A stretch of DNA of 64,000 bases from Polynucleobacter necessarius (lineage in GTDB: Bacteria > Pseudomonadota > Gammaproteobacteria > Burkholderiales > Burkholderiaceae): positions 1,395,417 to 1,459,416 of the forward strand of contig NZ_LT606946.1 of assembly GCF_900095175.1 (NCBI RefSeq). The letters are read 5' to 3'. The position numbers and the translations under genes were made by a program. This document shows, in pieces, positions 36,889 through 48,452 of this stretch. How positions within the stretch are numbered: the first letter of the stretch is position 1; every line of letters starts with the position of its first letter. Below the pieces are notes generated by a model. That model worked only from the letters and a program-made list of their open reading frames with translations, made no database searches and had not been told where the DNA came from.

Positions 36889-37866
36889 ATGGCTGTTTTC
36901 ACACCTGTTGAATTGAGCGATATCTCACATTGGATCGCAAGCGATTTTGATATTGGCCGAGCGGTCGATATTCGTGGCATTCATGGTGGCATTGAGAACT
37001 CTAACTTCTTTCTCGACACTGAAAAGAATGGCAAGAAACAGGAATATGTTCTCACTATTTTTGAAAGACTGTCAGCGGAGCAGTTGCCGTATTACTTAGA
37101 GTTGATGCGTCACTTGGCCAACAAAGGTATTCCAGTGCCTAAGCCGCTCGAGAATAAACAAGGGCAGATTCTATTTACCCTAAAAGATAAGCCTGCAGCA
37201 ATTGTGAGTAAGCTGCCAGGGATCTCCAGACTGGTCCCCGAAGCAAGACATTGTGCAAGGGTTGGTGAAAATTTAGCAAAGATGCATTTGGCAAGCACTG
37301 ACTTTCAACGCACCCAAGAAAATCTTCGCAGCCTTTCTTGGTGGAGAAAAACTGCTCCTCTGGTACTCACCCACTTGAGCGATTCTCAAAAAGAATTACT
37401 CACAACCGAACTCGCTACTCAAGAAAAATTCTTTGCCTCTGAGGCATATACTTCGCTGCCGCAAGGGGCAAGCCACTGCGATCTTTTTAGAGATAACGTA
37501 CTATTCGACCCCCAAGGTTTTGGCGATAGCTCTCAAGATCAGTTAGGCGGTTTCTTCGACTTTTATTTCGCCGGAACAGATAAGTGGTTATTTGATTTAG
37601 CGGTGACGGTAAACGATTGGTGTCTTGCCGAAAACAAACAGGATTTAGATCCTGCTTGCTTCACAGCGCTAATGGATGCCTATCAATCTGTTCGACCACT
37701 CACCGACAGCGAGAAAGTAAGTTGGCCACTAATGGTGCGCGCTGCGGCTCTGCGTTTTTGGATTTCTCGCTTGTGGGATTTTTACTTGCCGCGTAATGCT
37801 CAAATGCTGACCCCACATGACCCTCGTCATTTTGAAAATATTCTCTTAAGTCGCAAAGCAATATGA
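36889..37866 (+). CDS. thrB: homoserine kinase (choline-kinase-like ThrB)
   Basis: 325 residues of the aminoglycoside-phosphotransferase fold type, the ThrB form used by many beta- and gammaproteobacteria in place of the GHMP kinase. HGGIENSNFFLDTEKNG binds ATP, ASHCDLFRDNVLFD is the Brenner-type catalytic loop and GFFDFYFAGTDKWLFDLA the metal Asp. It phosphorylates homoserine in threonine synthesis. Overlaps the next gene by four bases (ATGA). Confidence 0.92.
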   Translation: MAVFTPVELSDISHWIASDFDIGRAVDIRGIHGGIENSNFFLDTEKNGKKQEYVLTIFERLSAEQLPYYLELMRHLANKGIPVPKPLENKQGQILFTLKDKPAAIVSKLPGISRLVPEARHCARVGENLAKMHLASTDFQRTQENLRSLSWWRKTAPLVLTHLSDSQKELLTTELATQEKFFASEAYTSLPQGASHCDLFRDNVLFDPQGFGDSSQDQLGGFFDFYFAGTDKWLFDLAVTVNDWCLAENKQDLDPACFTALMDAYQSVRPLTDSEKVSWPLMVRAAALRFWISRLWDFYLPRNAQMLTPHDPRHFENILLSRKAI

Positions 37867-38645
37867 AACTAAATTCCGTCTCCCCAAAAGAAGGCTATAC
37901 CTGGATCCGGCAAGGTATTTGGCTTTTTAAACAAAATCCATTGGGATTTTTAACTTTGATTTTTCTGTATGTCTTTGTGGCACAACTAGCAGTTCTCGTG
38001 CCGGTGATTGGTGTATTTGCCGTTTTATTACTCACACCGACTTTATCGGCTGGCTTTATGACCGCCTGTCGCCTAGCCATTCAAAAAGAACGTATTCGTC
38101 CAACAGTCTATGTGATTGCCCTGCAATCTACCCCCCTGATTCGCAAACGTATTCTTCAGTTAGGTTTGGTGTATGCAGCGCTCATTCTGATGTTGAGCTT
38201 TATCTTGGGGATGCTGGTAGATTTTGACGTGCTGATCTCGCTCATAACAAATGAAAAACCCATTACATCTGAAGTGCTCAGCCAGATTTATCTAATCCTC
38301 TTTTTGGGCAGTCTGCTCTATATACCAGTTGCGATGCTAATGTGGTTTTCTCCTGTACTTGTTGCTTGGGCTGACATGCCAGTAGCACAGGCGCTCTTTT
38401 CTAGTGCGATTGCATGCTGGACAAATCGCGGTGCATTCTTTTTATATATCGCAATTTGGGGCGCGATCCTGGTTGCCATCCCATTAACCATTGGCTCCAT
38501 TCTGGATGCACTAGATTTCGGTCAAGCCGCATCATTCATCATCGCCCCCATTTCCATGGCGGGACTTACTGTGATGCATTGCTCTTTCTTTGCAACCTGG
38601 AAAGCATGCTTTGCTGAAAAAGAATCTGCAACCTTGATTGCGTAA
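37863..38645 (+). CDS. BPSS1780-family membrane protein
   Basis: 260 residues with about five to six hydrophobic helices, starting from GIWLFKQNPLGFLTLIFLYVF. The pattern (short N-terminus with WIRQGIWLFKQNP, then GFMTACRLAIQKERIRP) matches the conserved betaproteobacterial BPSS1780-type membrane proteins, whose function is unknown. Coupled to thrB by a four-base overlap, so it is made with it. Intact. Confidence 0.8.
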   Translation: MKLNSVSPKEGYTWIRQGIWLFKQNPLGFLTLIFLYVFVAQLAVLVPVIGVFAVLLLTPTLSAGFMTACRLAIQKERIRPTVYVIALQSTPLIRKRILQLGLVYAALILMLSFILGMLVDFDVLISLITNEKPITSEVLSQIYLILFLGSLLYIPVAMLMWFSPVLVAWADMPVAQALFSSAIACWTNRGAFFLYIAIWGAILVAIPLTIGSILDALDFGQAASFIIAPISMAGLTVMHCSFFATWKACFAEKESATLIA

Positions 38646-38665
38646 TAGCTGGCTTAGTTACTGAT

Positions 38666-41053
38666 TTAGTCTATTGCAGCAAGCTTAGCAATACTGAGCT
38701 GTAGCCATTTCACGCCATGGCGCTTGAAGTTCACTTGAGCGTGTGCATCAGCATCATTACCCTCCAAGCCCGTCACCCTTCCCTCGCCAAACTTGGTATG
38801 GAAAACATTTTGACCAATCGTAAATGGGTAATTGCCACGAGGTGGTGAGGCCATTCTAGTCACTGAGGTTGAGGCGGAGCCTACGCGTCCAATTTGTCTT
38901 GCAGGTCTCTCACGCTCATTACCACTGTCAAAGAAATCATTCGATCCAAACTCGCGTTGACGCGTGTAGCCATCTTGCCAAGTTGATCCTGCACGACCAC
39001 CATTTCCACTAGTAGTTCCACCCCAGCGAGCATCTTTTACTTTTGGAGTGAGCCACTTCAGCGAATCCGATGGCAGCTCCTCCAAGAAACGAGACGGCAT
39101 GTTGTAACGCACCTGGCCATGCAGCATACGTGACTGCGTATGGGAGAGATAGAGACGTTCTTTAGCGCGGGTAATCGCGACATACATCAAGCGACGCTCT
39201 TCTTCCAAACCATTCTGCTCATTGATACTGTTCTCGTGCGGGAACAGTCCCTCTTCTAAACCTGTAATAAACACGGAGGTGAACTCAAGACCTTTTGCTG
39301 AATGCACTGTCATCAACTGAACAGCATCTTGACCTGCCTGAGCCTGATTGTCACCAGCCTCGAGAGAGGCGTGAGAGAGGAAAGCCGCCAAAGGAGATAC
39401 CTCTACCGTGCCAGGCGCATTCTCACCCGGTAGCGTAGCAGCAGTAGCATCCTGACCATAACCCTCTTCGGCAATAAATGCAGTTACAGCGTTGATGAGT
39501 TCTTGTAAGTTTTCTACGCGGTCTTGGCCTTCACGCTCTGAGAGGTAATGCTGAATCAAGCCGCTATGCTGAATCACAAACTCTACGGTCTCCGGCAAGG
39601 TGTTATGACGAGTTGCTTCACGCATGTGGTCTACCAAACGCACAAAGCCACCTAAAGCTGCACCTGCCTTGCCATCTAATGTCGATGCTGCTAAGCACAA
39701 AGAACAATTTTGCGCACGAGCGGCATCTTGCACAGCTTCAATCGATCTTGCGCCAATACCACGCGTTGGGAAATTCACTACACGCGAGAAAGAGGTGTCA
39801 TCGTTTGGATTTTCTAAAAGACGGAGATAAGCCAAAGCATGTTTAATTTCAGCGCGCTCGAAGAAGCGCAGTCCACCATACACACGATACGGAATTGCTG
39901 CGGAGAATAGAGCATGTTCGATGATGCGTGACTGAGCATTGCTGCGATAAAGCAAGGCAATTTCAGTACGCTTGATACCGCTATTTACTAAAGCCTTAAT
40001 TTCATCTACGAGCCAAGCCGCTTCGGCATGATCGCTTGGTGCGTCGTAGATACGGGCCGGCTCACCATGACCAGCATCAGTGCGCAGGTTTTTGCCTAGA
40101 CGATCCGTGTTGTTGGAAATAAGATAGTTGGCTGTATCTAAGATGTGGCCATGCGAGCGGTAGTTTTGCTCGAGCTTGACCATCATTGGGTGATACTGCT
40201 TTTCATACAGACGCATATTCTCTACATCTGCACCACGGAAGGCATAAATACTTTGATCATCATCGCCCACTGCAAAAACCGCACTACTTCCCATACCGCT
40301 CACATTTACACGGCTAGCGTCGTGACCAGAAAGTAATTTAAGCCAAGCGTATTGCAGTGCATTGGTATCTTGAAACTCATCAATCAAGATATGACGGAAG
40401 CGCTCTTGGTAATGCGTCTGAATCGCTTCGTTATGTTTAAGCAATTCATAACTGCGTAATAAGAGTTCAGCGAAGTCGACTACGCCCTCACGTTGACACT
40501 GCTCATCGTAGGCTGCGTATAACTGAGCCATCTTGGCCTGAAAGTCATCCCCTACGGATAACTCTTTGGCACGCTGACCACGCTCTTTGGCGTGTGCAAT
40601 GAAATACTGCAACTGCTTAGGGGGGTATTTCTCATCATCGACCTTTAAGCCCTTCAAAAGACGCTTAATGGCGGAAAGCTGATCTTGGGCGTCCAAAATC
40701 TGAAAAGTGGACGGCAAACCCGCCTCTTTGTGATGGGCACGCAGTAAACGGTTGCAAAGACCGTGGAAAGTGCCAATCCACATACCCCGAGTATTAATTG
40801 GCAACATGGCGCTTAAGCGCAACATCATCTCCTTAGCGGCCTTATTGGTGAAGGTCACTGCGAGCACACCTATAGGTGATACCTGCCCTGTTTGGATCAA
40901 CCAAGCTATACGGGTCGTGAGGACGCGGGTCTTTCCACTGCCGGCACCAGCCAAAATCAGGGCTGACTGGGCCTGGCCATTTGGATTGACAGGCGGGAGG
41001 GTCACTGCCTCGCGTTGTTCTGGATTAAGGTTTGCGAGCAAGTCTGAGTACAT
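38666..41053 (-). CDS. uvrD: ATP-dependent DNA helicase UvrD
   Basis: 795 residues, superfamily 1A helicase. Motifs in order: Walker [13 protein letters not shown], Ia [24 protein letters not shown] (motif II), [13 protein letters not shown] (III), QNYRS (IV), [12 protein letters not shown] (V) and [12 protein letters not shown] (VI), then a C-terminal tail with a [16 protein letters not shown] fold used for RNA polymerase contact (here [12 protein letters not shown]). UvrD unwinds DNA in mismatch and nucleotide-excision repair. Intact, so repair is not wholly lost. Divergent from valS with a 24-base gap. Confidence 0.95.
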   Translation of the reverse strand: MYSDLLANLNPEQREAVTLPPVNPNGQAQSALILAGAGSGKTRVLTTRIAWLIQTGQVSPIGVLAVTFTNKAAKEMMLRLSAMLPINTRGMWIGTFHGLCNRLLRAHHKEAGLPSTFQILDAQDQLSAIKRLLKGLKVDDEKYPPKQLQYFIAHAKERGQRAKELSVGDDFQAKMAQLYAAYDEQCQREGVVDFAELLLRSYELLKHNEAIQTHYQERFRHILIDEFQDTNALQYAWLKLLSGHDASRVNVSGMGSSAVFAVGDDDQSIYAFRGADVENMRLYEKQYHPMMVKLEQNYRSHGHILDTANYLISNNTDRLGKNLRTDAGHGEPARIYDAPSDHAEAAWLVDEIKALVNSGIKRTEIALLYRSNAQSRIIEHALFSAAIPYRVYGGLRFFERAEIKHALAYLRLLENPNDDTSFSRVVNFPTRGIGARSIEAVQDAARAQNCSLCLAASTLDGKAGAALGGFVRLVDHMREATRHNTLPETVEFVIQHSGLIQHYLSEREGQDRVENLQELINAVTAFIAEEGYGQDATAATLPGENAPGTVEVSPLAAFLSHASLEAGDNQAQAGQDAVQLMTVHSAKGLEFTSVFITGLEEGLFPHENSINEQNGLEEERRLMYVAITRAKERLYLSHTQSRMLHGQVRYNMPSRFLEELPSDSLKWLTPKVKDARWGGTTSGNGGRAGSTWQDGYTRQREFGSNDFFDSGNERERPARQIGRVGSASTSVTRMASPPRGNYPFTIGQNVFHTKFGEGRVTGLEGNDADAHAQVNFKRHGVKWLQLSIAKLAAID

Positions 41054-41077
41054 CGCCCCAATTATAATTTGCCTCTT

Positions 41078-43966
41078 ATGCCAAATGCTTCGAATACCCC
41101 TAATTCTCCGGCCAGCTCCTTAGACGAGCTAGCCAAATCCTACGAACCCGCCCCAATTGAAGCTTATTGGGGCCCGGAATGGGAATGCCGAGGCATTGCC
41201 GACGCCACCTTGGATGAGGGCAAGGAAGATTTCTCGATTCAATTGCCGCCACCGAATGTGACGGGCACCCTACACATGGGTCATGCCTTCAATCAAACCA
41301 TCATGGATGGCTTGGTACGTCATGCCCGCATGTCTGGCAAAAATACTTTATGGGTTCCAGGCACAGACCACGCTGGTATTGCTACACAAATCGTGGTTGA
41401 GCGCCAACTCGATGCGCAGAAAGTTTCTCGCCACGATTTAGGTCGTGAGAAATTCTTAGAAAAAGTGTGGGAGTGGAAAGAAACTTCTGGTAACACCATC
41501 ATTCGCCAAACTCGTCGCCTAGGCGCCTCGATCGATTGGGGTAAAGAATATTTCACAATGGACAGCAAGATGTCCAAAGTGGTTGTTGAAGTGTTTGTTC
41601 GCTTGCATGAGCAAGGCTTAATTTATCGTGGCAAACGTTTAGTGAACTGGGATCCGGTTTTAGGAACAGCAGTTTCAGATTTAGAAGTAGTGAGCGAAGA
41701 AGAAGATGGCTCGATGTGGCACATCCGCTATCCATTAGCGGATGGATCCGGACGCCTGACCGTTGCCACCACTCGCCCAGAGACCTTATTAGGCGACGTG
41801 GCTGTGATGGTTAATCCAGAAGACGAACGCTACAAACACCTCATTGGCAAGTCAGTACAACTGCCACTATGCAATCGCGAGATCCCGATCATTGCGGATG
41901 ACTATGTAGATTTAGCTTTTGGTACTGGCGTAGTAAAAGTAACCCCCGCTCACGACTTCAATGACTATGCGGTTGGACAACATCATCAATTACCACTCAT
42001 TAATATTTTGACACTTGATGCAAAGATTAATGAGAATGCACCAGCGGTGTATCAAGGCCTTGAGCGTTTCGTCGCACGTAAACAAATTGTTGCTGATTTG
42101 GATGCGGCCGGTTTATTAGAAAAAGTACAGCCGCATAAATTGATGGTGCCACGTGGCGATCGCACTCAAACCATCATTGAGCCTATGCTCACTGACCAGT
42201 GGTTTGTGGCAATGTCTAAGCCAAGTCCAGACAATAAATATCAACAAGGTTCATCCATTGCTGGCGCAGCATTAGATGCAGTAACAAAGGGTGACATTAA
42301 GCTCGTCCCTGAAAACTGGATTAATACCTATACCCAGTGGCTAGAGAACATTCAAGACTGGTGCATCTCACGTCAACTCTGGTGGGGCCATCAAATCCCA
42401 GCCTGGTATGGCGATGATGGCCAGATCTTTGTCGCTCGCTCTGAAGAAGAAGCCAAAGCCAAAGCTGTTGCTGCAGGCTATACCGGCCAACTCAACCGCG
42501 ACCCCGATGTCCTAGATACCTGGTTTAGCTCTGCACTTGTACCCTTTAGCTCATTAGGCTGGCCAGAAGAAACACCTGCTCTCAAACATTTCTTACCTTC
42601 ATCTGTTTTGGTCACTGGTTTTGACATCATCTTCTTCTGGGTAGCCAGAATGGTCATGATGACTTGTCATTTCACCGGCAAGGTCCCATTTAATACCGTC
42701 TATGTTCATGGCTTGGTACGTGATGCCGAAGGTCAGAAGATGAGTAAGTCCAAAGGAAACACTTTGGACCCAATCGACCTCATTGACGGCATCAAGATTG
42801 AAGATTTGGTTGCTAAGCGCACCACTGGCTTAATGAATCCTAAGCAAGCGGAAAGTATTGGCAAGAAAACAAAGAAAGAATTTCCGGAAGGTATTCCCGC
42901 GTTTGGAACGGATGCTTTACGCTTTACATTCGCTTCACTCGCCTCACTTGGTCGCAACATTAACTTTGACCAAAAGCGCTGTGAAGGCTATCGCAACTTC
43001 TGCAACAAGCTTTGGAATGCGACTCGCTTTGTGCTCATGAATTGCCCCGGCAATGAACAAGAAAACGGTTTTGCTCCTTGTGATAACCAATGCGGTCCAG
43101 AAGGACAATTAGACTTCTCTCCAGCAGATCGCTGGATTGTTTCTTTACTACAAAGAACAGAAGTTGATATTGCTAAGGGCTTCCAGAACTATCGCTTTGA
43201 CAATATTGCTAGCAGCATTTACCAGTTTGTTTGGGATGAGTATTGCGATTGGTACCTAGAGTTAGCAAAAGTTCAGCTGCAAACTGGTACGCCTGCGCAA
43301 CAACGCGCGACTCGCCGTACCCTGCTGCGCGTTTTAGAAACTATCTTGCGCATGGCGCATCCACTCATTCCATTTATTACCGAAACCTTATGGCAAACCG
43401 TTGGGCCTAAAGTCGGCAAAGAGTTGGCGAAACAAGATAAGCAAACGATTGCGCTACAGCCCTACCCTGTTGCTCAGCTCGATAAGATTGATGAGCAAAG
43501 CGAAGCTTGGATAGCCCAGATTAAATCGATTGTGGATGCTTGCCGCAATTTACGTGGTGAGATGCAAGTCTCTCCTGCACTCAAGGTGCCTCTCTGGATT
43601 AGTGGGCCGCAAGACTTCCTGAAGAAGGCTAGCCCATACTTAACCGCGCTGGCTAAGTTATCCGAAGTCAAAATCTACGATGACGAGTCTGCTTTGGAGA
43701 AAGATGCTCCAGGCGCCCCAATGGCCTTAGTTGGCAATCTCAAGCTATTACTCAAAATTGAAGTAGATGTTGTGGCTGAGAGAATTCGCCTGAGTAAAGA
43801 AATTGAGCGCCTAGCAAATGAGATTACTAAAGCACGCAGCAAGCTTGGTAACGAAAGTTTCGTAGCTCGAGCCCCAGAAGAGGTGGTTGCCCAAGAAAAG
43901 CAACGTCTTGCCGGATTTGAGCAAAACCATGAGAAGCTTGTTGCACAATTAGATCGACTGAAATAA
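41078..43966 (+). CDS. valS: valyl-tRNA synthetase
   Basis: 962 residues, class Ia. HIGH motif in [16 protein letters not shown], the editing domain with [27 protein letters not shown] for the second catalytic signature, and a C-terminal coiled coil ([18 protein letters not shown]). Charges tRNA-Val. I use the ATG at 41078 ([11 protein letters not shown]) and not the in-frame TTG just upstream. Intact. Confidence 0.98.
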   Translation: MPNASNTPNSPASSLDELAKSYEPAPIEAYWGPEWECRGIADATLDEGKEDFSIQLPPPNVTGTLHMGHAFNQTIMDGLVRHARMSGKNTLWVPGTDHAGIATQIVVERQLDAQKVSRHDLGREKFLEKVWEWKETSGNTIIRQTRRLGASIDWGKEYFTMDSKMSKVVVEVFVRLHEQGLIYRGKRLVNWDPVLGTAVSDLEVVSEEEDGSMWHIRYPLADGSGRLTVATTRPETLLGDVAVMVNPEDERYKHLIGKSVQLPLCNREIPIIADDYVDLAFGTGVVKVTPAHDFNDYAVGQHHQLPLINILTLDAKINENAPAVYQGLERFVARKQIVADLDAAGLLEKVQPHKLMVPRGDRTQTIIEPMLTDQWFVAMSKPSPDNKYQQGSSIAGAALDAVTKGDIKLVPENWINTYTQWLENIQDWCISRQLWWGHQIPAWYGDDGQIFVARSEEEAKAKAVAAGYTGQLNRDPDVLDTWFSSALVPFSSLGWPEETPALKHFLPSSVLVTGFDIIFFWVARMVMMTCHFTGKVPFNTVYVHGLVRDAEGQKMSKSKGNTLDPIDLIDGIKIEDLVAKRTTGLMNPKQAESIGKKTKKEFPEGIPAFGTDALRFTFASLASLGRNINFDQKRCEGYRNFCNKLWNATRFVLMNCPGNEQENGFAPCDNQCGPEGQLDFSPADRWIVSLLQRTEVDIAKGFQNYRFDNIASSIYQFVWDEYCDWYLELAKVQLQTGTPAQQRATRRTLLRVLETILRMAHPLIPFITETLWQTVGPKVGKELAKQDKQTIALQPYPVAQLDKIDEQSEAWIAQIKSIVDACRNLRGEMQVSPALKVPLWISGPQDFLKKASPYLTALAKLSEVKIYDDESALEKDAPGAPMALVGNLKLLLKIEVDVVAERIRLSKEIERLANEITKARSKLGNESFVARAPEEVVAQEKQRLAGFEQNHEKLVAQLDRLK

Positions 43967-43994
43967 AGCAGCAATAAAACTGATCGGAATTTCT

Positions 43995-44879
43995 ATGCCA
44001 TTAAGCACTAAAGCTGTTACTAAAGCCGTCTTCCCTGTTGCGGGCCTTGGCACACGCTTCTTGCCAGCCACCAAAGCCAGCCCGAAAGAGATGCTGAATG
44101 TCGTGGATAAACCCCTGATTCAGTATGCGGTTGAAGAAGCGATTGCTGCTGGCATTACTGAAATGATTTTCGTTACTGGCCGCAGTAAGCGCGCCATAGA
44201 AGATCACTTTGATAAGGCTTATGAATTAGAAGCCGAACTCGAAGCCAAAAATAAGCAGGCACTCTTAGAGATTGTTCGTAGCGTTAAACCAAGTCATGTG
44301 GACTGCGTGTATGTTCGTCAACCTGAAGCACTAGGTTTGGGTCATGCCGTTCTGTGTGCAGAAAAGTTAGTTCGCGATGAACCCTTTGCCATCATTCTTG
44401 CGGATGACTTACTGGATGGCCAGCCGCCAGTTCTAAAGCAGATGCTCAAAGTGTTTGATGAGCAAAACGGCTCAGTCTTGGCGGTAGAAAAAATCGATCC
44501 CTCCAAAAGTAGCTCCTACGGCATTATTTCGGGAGTAGAAGTATGCAAGGGGATCTATCGTTTAAATGGGATTGTGGAGAAGCCGCAACCTCAGGATGCG
44601 CCATCCAACTTGGCGGTGGTGGGTCGCTATGTTCTGTCTTCAGACATCTTTAATCACATTCGTAATCTCACACCCGGTGCTGGTGGTGAAATCCAACTCA
44701 CCGATGCGATTGCCTCCCTACTTAAAGAAGAGCCAGTCTTCGCTTATGAATACGATGGCGTGCGTTATGACTGCGGTAGCAAGCTAGGCTACCTTAAGGC
44801 TTCTGTGGAATTTGCATTACGCCACCCAGAAGTAAGCACTGAGTTTGCGGCGTATTTAAAAGGCCGTTCTTTAACTTAG
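43995..44879 (+). CDS. galU: UTP-glucose-1-phosphate uridylyltransferase
   Basis: 294 residues, nucleotidyltransferase fold: [20 protein letters not shown] at the N-terminus (GXGTRXXPXTK), [16 protein letters not shown] for metal binding, [14 protein letters not shown] and [12 protein letters not shown] at the end. It makes UDP-glucose for cell-surface polysaccharide and trehalose routes. Follows valS by 28 bases. Confidence 0.96.
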   Translation: MPLSTKAVTKAVFPVAGLGTRFLPATKASPKEMLNVVDKPLIQYAVEEAIAAGITEMIFVTGRSKRAIEDHFDKAYELEAELEAKNKQALLEIVRSVKPSHVDCVYVRQPEALGLGHAVLCAEKLVRDEPFAIILADDLLDGQPPVLKQMLKVFDEQNGSVLAVEKIDPSKSSSYGIISGVEVCKGIYRLNGIVEKPQPQDAPSNLAVVGRYVLSSDIFNHIRNLTPGAGGEIQLTDAIASLLKEEPVFAYEYDGVRYDCGSKLGYLKASVEFALRHPEVSTEFAAYLKGRSLT

Positions 44880-44925
44880 ACTCAAGTTCAATCTTCGACA
44901 GATTTAAATTCTGTGGGATCAAAGC

Positions 44926-44957
44926 AAAAAAGGCAGAAATCACTTTCTGCCTTTTTT
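44926..44957. terminator. bidirectional terminator between galU and tusA
   Basis: AAAAAAGGCAGAAA and TTTCTGCCTTTTTT form a 14-base perfect inverted repeat with a TCAC loop. It can serve galU (plus) and tusA (minus), which converge here. Confidence 0.9.
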
Positions 44958-44991
44958 ATTGGTGCTGAGAGTATCAGCCGTTTAGAGTGCC

Positions 44992-45231
44992 CTATCTTCT
45001 TTTAAGAAAGAAAACCAATACATCGCCCTCGGTAGTGCTGGAAAGTAGTTCATTGCCAGTCTGTTTTGCAAAGGCAGGAAAATCAGTCGCTGCACCCGAG
45101 TCGGTAGCCTTGACCTTTAGGATTTGGCCAGATTGCATTGTGGCTAAAGCCTTCTTAGTACGTAAGATCGGCAAAGGGCAATTCATGCCGATGGCATCGA
45201 CTTCGAGATCAAATTCAATGGAATTGCTCAC
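44992..45231 (-). CDS. tusA: TusA-family sulfur carrier
   Basis: 79 residues. The [16 protein letters not shown] motif places the catalytic Cys (CPxP) at the start of helix 1, as in TusA/SirA. TusA carries persulfide sulfur for tRNA 2-thiouridine and cofactor synthesis, but family members have other roles, so the symbol is tentative. Its start overlaps the stop of alaS (ATGA), so the two are translationally coupled. Confidence 0.82.
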   Translation of the reverse strand: MSNSIEFDLEVDAIGMNCPLPILRTKKALATMQSGQILKVKATDSGAATDFPAFAKQTGNELLSSTTEGDVLVFFLKRR

Positions 45232-47852
45232 TTAGAGGCCACCCAATCTTTCACACCAGCTAATGCCGCGCCCAACTTGCTTGGGTCAGTACCGCCAGCC
45301 ATCGCCATCTCTGGTTTGCCGCCACCCTTGCCACCAACCTGTTGAGCCACAAAGTTCACCAAGTCACCAGCTTTAACTTTGGCAATCGAATCTGCAGTCA
45401 CGCCAGCAATGAGGCTGACCTTATCACCCTGCACAGAAGCCAAGACAATTGCGGCTGTCTTCAATTTCGCCTTTAAGGCGTCCATGGTTTCGCGAAGTAC
45501 TTGAGCATCTGCACCATCTAAGCGTGCTGCCAAGACCTTGATGCCGTTGACATCAATTGCTTGTGTGGCCAATTCGTCACCTTGGCTTGCAGCAAGTTTG
45601 GAATTTACTTTATCTAACTCACGCTCGGCTTGACGCAGGCTTTCTTGGAGCTGCGTAACACGATTTACTAGATCACCCGGGTGGATTTTCAGAATCGTTG
45701 CAGCTGCATTAATTTTGCCTTCCAAGCCTTGCAAGAAGTTCAAGGCGTTTCTGCCAGTGACCGCCTCAACACGGCGAATACCAGCAGCAACACCGCCCTC
45801 AGAAATAATCTTCAAACTACCGATGTCCCCAGTACGGCCTACGTGGGTGCCACCGCAGAGCTCTTTAGAACTTCCGATTTCTAGAACGCGAACTTCGTCG
45901 CCATACTTCTCGCCAAAGAACATCATCGCGCCAGTCTTTTGAGCGTCATCCAAAGACATTACTTTTCCAGAAGTCGCAGTATTAGCCAAGATCTCCGCAT
46001 TCACAATATCTTCTATGCGACGAATTTCTTGTGTAGTAATTGGTGCGTTATGAGTAAAGTCAAAACGGGTTTTACTGGCATCCACCAAAGAACCCTTTTG
46101 CTGCACATGATCACCCAAGACTTCACGCAATGCTTTATGCAGGATATGCGTTGCACTGTGGTTGCGCATCGTTTCAGTTCTTTTCTCAACATCCACTAAG
46201 GCATTGATGACATCACCCACCTTAAGTTCGCCCTCTTGCACTTCACCTTGATGACCAAACACATCAGCCTGAATCTTGAAGGTATCTTCAACTGCGAAAC
46301 GCACTGCCTCATTACGCAACTCACCCTTATCGCCAACCTGTCCACCAGATTCAGCATAGAAAGGGGTGTTATCTAGAACGATCACCGCGGCATCGCCAGC
46401 TTTGACAGACTGTACAGCCGAGCCGTCAACGTAGAGTGCTGTTACTTTAGCGCCCTCATGTTTCAGAGTGTCGTAGCCATGAAACTGCGTTGGTTTGCCG
46501 GAGTATTCCAGGCCTTGAGCCACTTTGAACTTGCCAGCTGCTCTTGCTTGATCGCGCTGCTTTTGCATGGCTAACTCAAAGCCTTCCGCATCAACCGTCA
46601 CATCACGCTCACGGCAAACATCGGCAGTCAAATCCAATGGGAAGCCGAATGTATCGTGCAAACGGAAAGCAGTTTCACCATCAACTGTTTTAGCACCGCC
46701 TGCAAGCGCGCCTTCCAAAATCTCCATGCCGTTAGCAATTGTCTGAAAGAAGCGCTCTTCTTCCTGCTTAATCACATCACTGACTTTATCTTTTGCAGCT
46801 TGCAGCTCTGGATAAGAAAGGCCCATCTCCTTGACGAGGGCGGGGACAAGTTGATAGAAAAACGGTTTGCGTGCACCCAACTTGTAGCCATGACGAATTG
46901 CACGGCGCGTAATACGGCGCAGGACATAGCCGCGCCCAGCATTACCCGGAATCACACCATCCACCACAATAAAACTACATGCACGAATATGGTCGGCAAT
47001 TACTTTAAGTGAAGGGCTGTCAATATCGCAGTCTCCGCCGCCAGCCGCATCAACCGCTTCTTTAGCAGCCTTGAGCAAATTCACAAAGAGATCAATCTCA
47101 TAGTTGGAATGCACATGCTGCAATACTGCTGCGATACGTTCCAAGCCCATACCAGTATCGATGCTAGGCTTAGGTAAGGGATGCATGTTGCCCGCTTCGT
47201 CGCGGTTGAACTGCATGAACACGTTATTCCAGATCTCAATATAGCGGTCGCCATCCTCATCAGGGCTTCCAGGAGGGCCACCAGCAATATGCGGGCCATG
47301 GTCATAGAAGATCTCGGTACAAGGGCCACAGGGACCGGTGTCCCCCATCATCCAGAAATTATCTGAAGCGTAACGCGCTCCCTTGTTATCGCCGATGCGA
47401 ATAATACGATCAACTGGCACACCAATTTGCTTGTTCCAAATCTCATAAGCTTCATCATCTTCCGCGTAAACGGTCACGAGCAGCTTTTCTTCTGGAAGCT
47501 TAAAAACCTCGGTAAGTAATTCCCAGGCAAATTGGATTGCATCCTTCTTAAAATAATCCCCAAAAGAGAAGTTGCCCAGCATTTCAAAGAAGGTGTGGTG
47601 ACGCGCTGTATACCCAACGTTATCCAGGTCATTATGTTTGCCGCCCGCACGGATACATTTTTGAGCAGTGGTCGCACGGTTATAGGGGCGCTTATCAAAG
47701 CCCAAAAAGACGCCCTTAAACTGGTTCATCCCCGCATTCGTAAATAGCAAGGTTGGGTCATCCCCTGGCACTACCGGGCTGGAGGGGACAATTTGATGGC
47801 CTTTTTGGGCGAAGTAGTCCAGGTATGCCTGGCGAATTTGGGAGACTTTCAT
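45228..47852 (-). CDS. alaS: alanyl-tRNA synthetase
   Basis: 874 residues, class IIc. Catalytic core with [15 protein letters not shown] and [14 protein letters not shown] [16 protein letters not shown], the editing domain with [11 protein letters not shown] and [10 protein letters not shown] (zinc ligands), and the C-terminal oligomerisation region ending [16 protein letters not shown]. Uses the ATG at 47852 ([14 protein letters not shown]). Intact. Confidence 0.98.
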   Translation of the reverse strand: MKVSQIRQAYLDYFAQKGHQIVPSSPVVPGDDPTLLFTNAGMNQFKGVFLGFDKRPYNRATTAQKCIRAGGKHNDLDNVGYTARHHTFFEMLGNFSFGDYFKKDAIQFAWELLTEVFKLPEEKLLVTVYAEDDEAYEIWNKQIGVPVDRIIRIGDNKGARYASDNFWMMGDTGPCGPCTEIFYDHGPHIAGGPPGSPDEDGDRYIEIWNNVFMQFNRDEAGNMHPLPKPSIDTGMGLERIAAVLQHVHSNYEIDLFVNLLKAAKEAVDAAGGGDCDIDSPSLKVIADHIRACSFIVVDGVIPGNAGRGYVLRRITRRAIRHGYKLGARKPFFYQLVPALVKEMGLSYPELQAAKDKVSDVIKQEEERFFQTIANGMEILEGALAGGAKTVDGETAFRLHDTFGFPLDLTADVCRERDVTVDAEGFELAMQKQRDQARAAGKFKVAQGLEYSGKPTQFHGYDTLKHEGAKVTALYVDGSAVQSVKAGDAAVIVLDNTPFYAESGGQVGDKGELRNEAVRFAVEDTFKIQADVFGHQGEVQEGELKVGDVINALVDVEKRTETMRNHSATHILHKALREVLGDHVQQKGSLVDASKTRFDFTHNAPITTQEIRRIEDIVNAEILANTATSGKVMSLDDAQKTGAMMFFGEKYGDEVRVLEIGSSKELCGGTHVGRTGDIGSLKIISEGGVAAGIRRVEAVTGRNALNFLQGLEGKINAAATILKIHPGDLVNRVTQLQESLRQAERELDKVNSKLAASQGDELATQAIDVNGIKVLAARLDGADAQVLRETMDALKAKLKTAAIVLASVQGDKVSLIAGVTADSIAKVKAGDLVNFVAQQVGGKGGGKPEMAMAGGTDPSKLGAALAGVKDWVASK

Positions 47853-47943
47853 GGGAATAATTATCGCATTGGCACTAGTCGGGGGCAAACCCTAAGCAAA
47901 GCCCCCCAATCCTGCCTTACAATCCCCCTACATTAATAAATAA

Positions 47944-47961
47944 ATCGACATTTAAGTCGAT
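47944..47961. promoter_or_regulatory. inverted repeat before the tctB ribosome-binding site
   Basis: ATCGAC-ATTTAA-GTCGAT, perfect six-base arms, ending three bases before a strong AAGGAG. The tctB start is a TTG six bases after that AAGGAG. Either an operator for a tricarboxylate regulator or a 5'-UTR hairpin limiting translation. Confidence 0.4.
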
Positions 47962-47975
47962 ATAAGGAGCTCAAC

Positions 47976-48434
47976 TTGAAAATTCGCAATCAACGGAATT
48001 TTGGCGCAGGAATCATGTACATGGTGATCGGCCTTTTCTTTGCAGGCATCGCTACCACCTATTCTTTGGGCACTGCAGCCAAGATGGGGCCTGGATACTT
48101 CCCACTCGCCCTCGGAATACTCATGTTTTTACTGGGTTTACTTGTACTCGTTATCTCATTGAGAGCTAGTGCACCCTTAGATCAAATCCCTCGATTCAAC
48201 TGGCGAGTGATCGGCATTATTATTGGATCAATTTGTCTTTTTGGCATTTTGTTGCCAACTATGGGAGTTTTGGTGGCGATTTTCGCCCTGGTTTTTACAT
48301 CCTCCACAGCCAGCAAGGAATTTAGCTGGAAAGCGGCAACCCTGAATTCCATTGTGTTGATGGTGTTTACTTATCTGGTGTTTATCGTTGGCCTCAAGCT
48401 CACGTTCCCAGTTTTACCGTTCTTTTTCGAATAA
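47976..48434 (+). CDS. tctB: tripartite tricarboxylate transporter small membrane subunit TctB
   Basis: 152 residues, four hydrophobic segments, with AAKMGPGYFPLALGILMFLLG typical of TctB. It pairs with TctA in the inner membrane. The start is TTG (codon for the first Met), supported by AAGGAG six bases before; no ATG fits as well. Followed 18 bases later by tctA. Confidence 0.9.
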   Translation: MKIRNQRNFGAGIMYMVIGLFFAGIATTYSLGTAAKMGPGYFPLALGILMFLLGLLVLVISLRASAPLDQIPRFNWRVIGIIIGSICLFGILLPTMGVLVAIFALVFTSSTASKEFSWKAATLNSIVLMVFTYLVFIVGLKLTFPVLPFFFE

Positions 48435-48452
48435 TTACCGGGAACCAGAAAA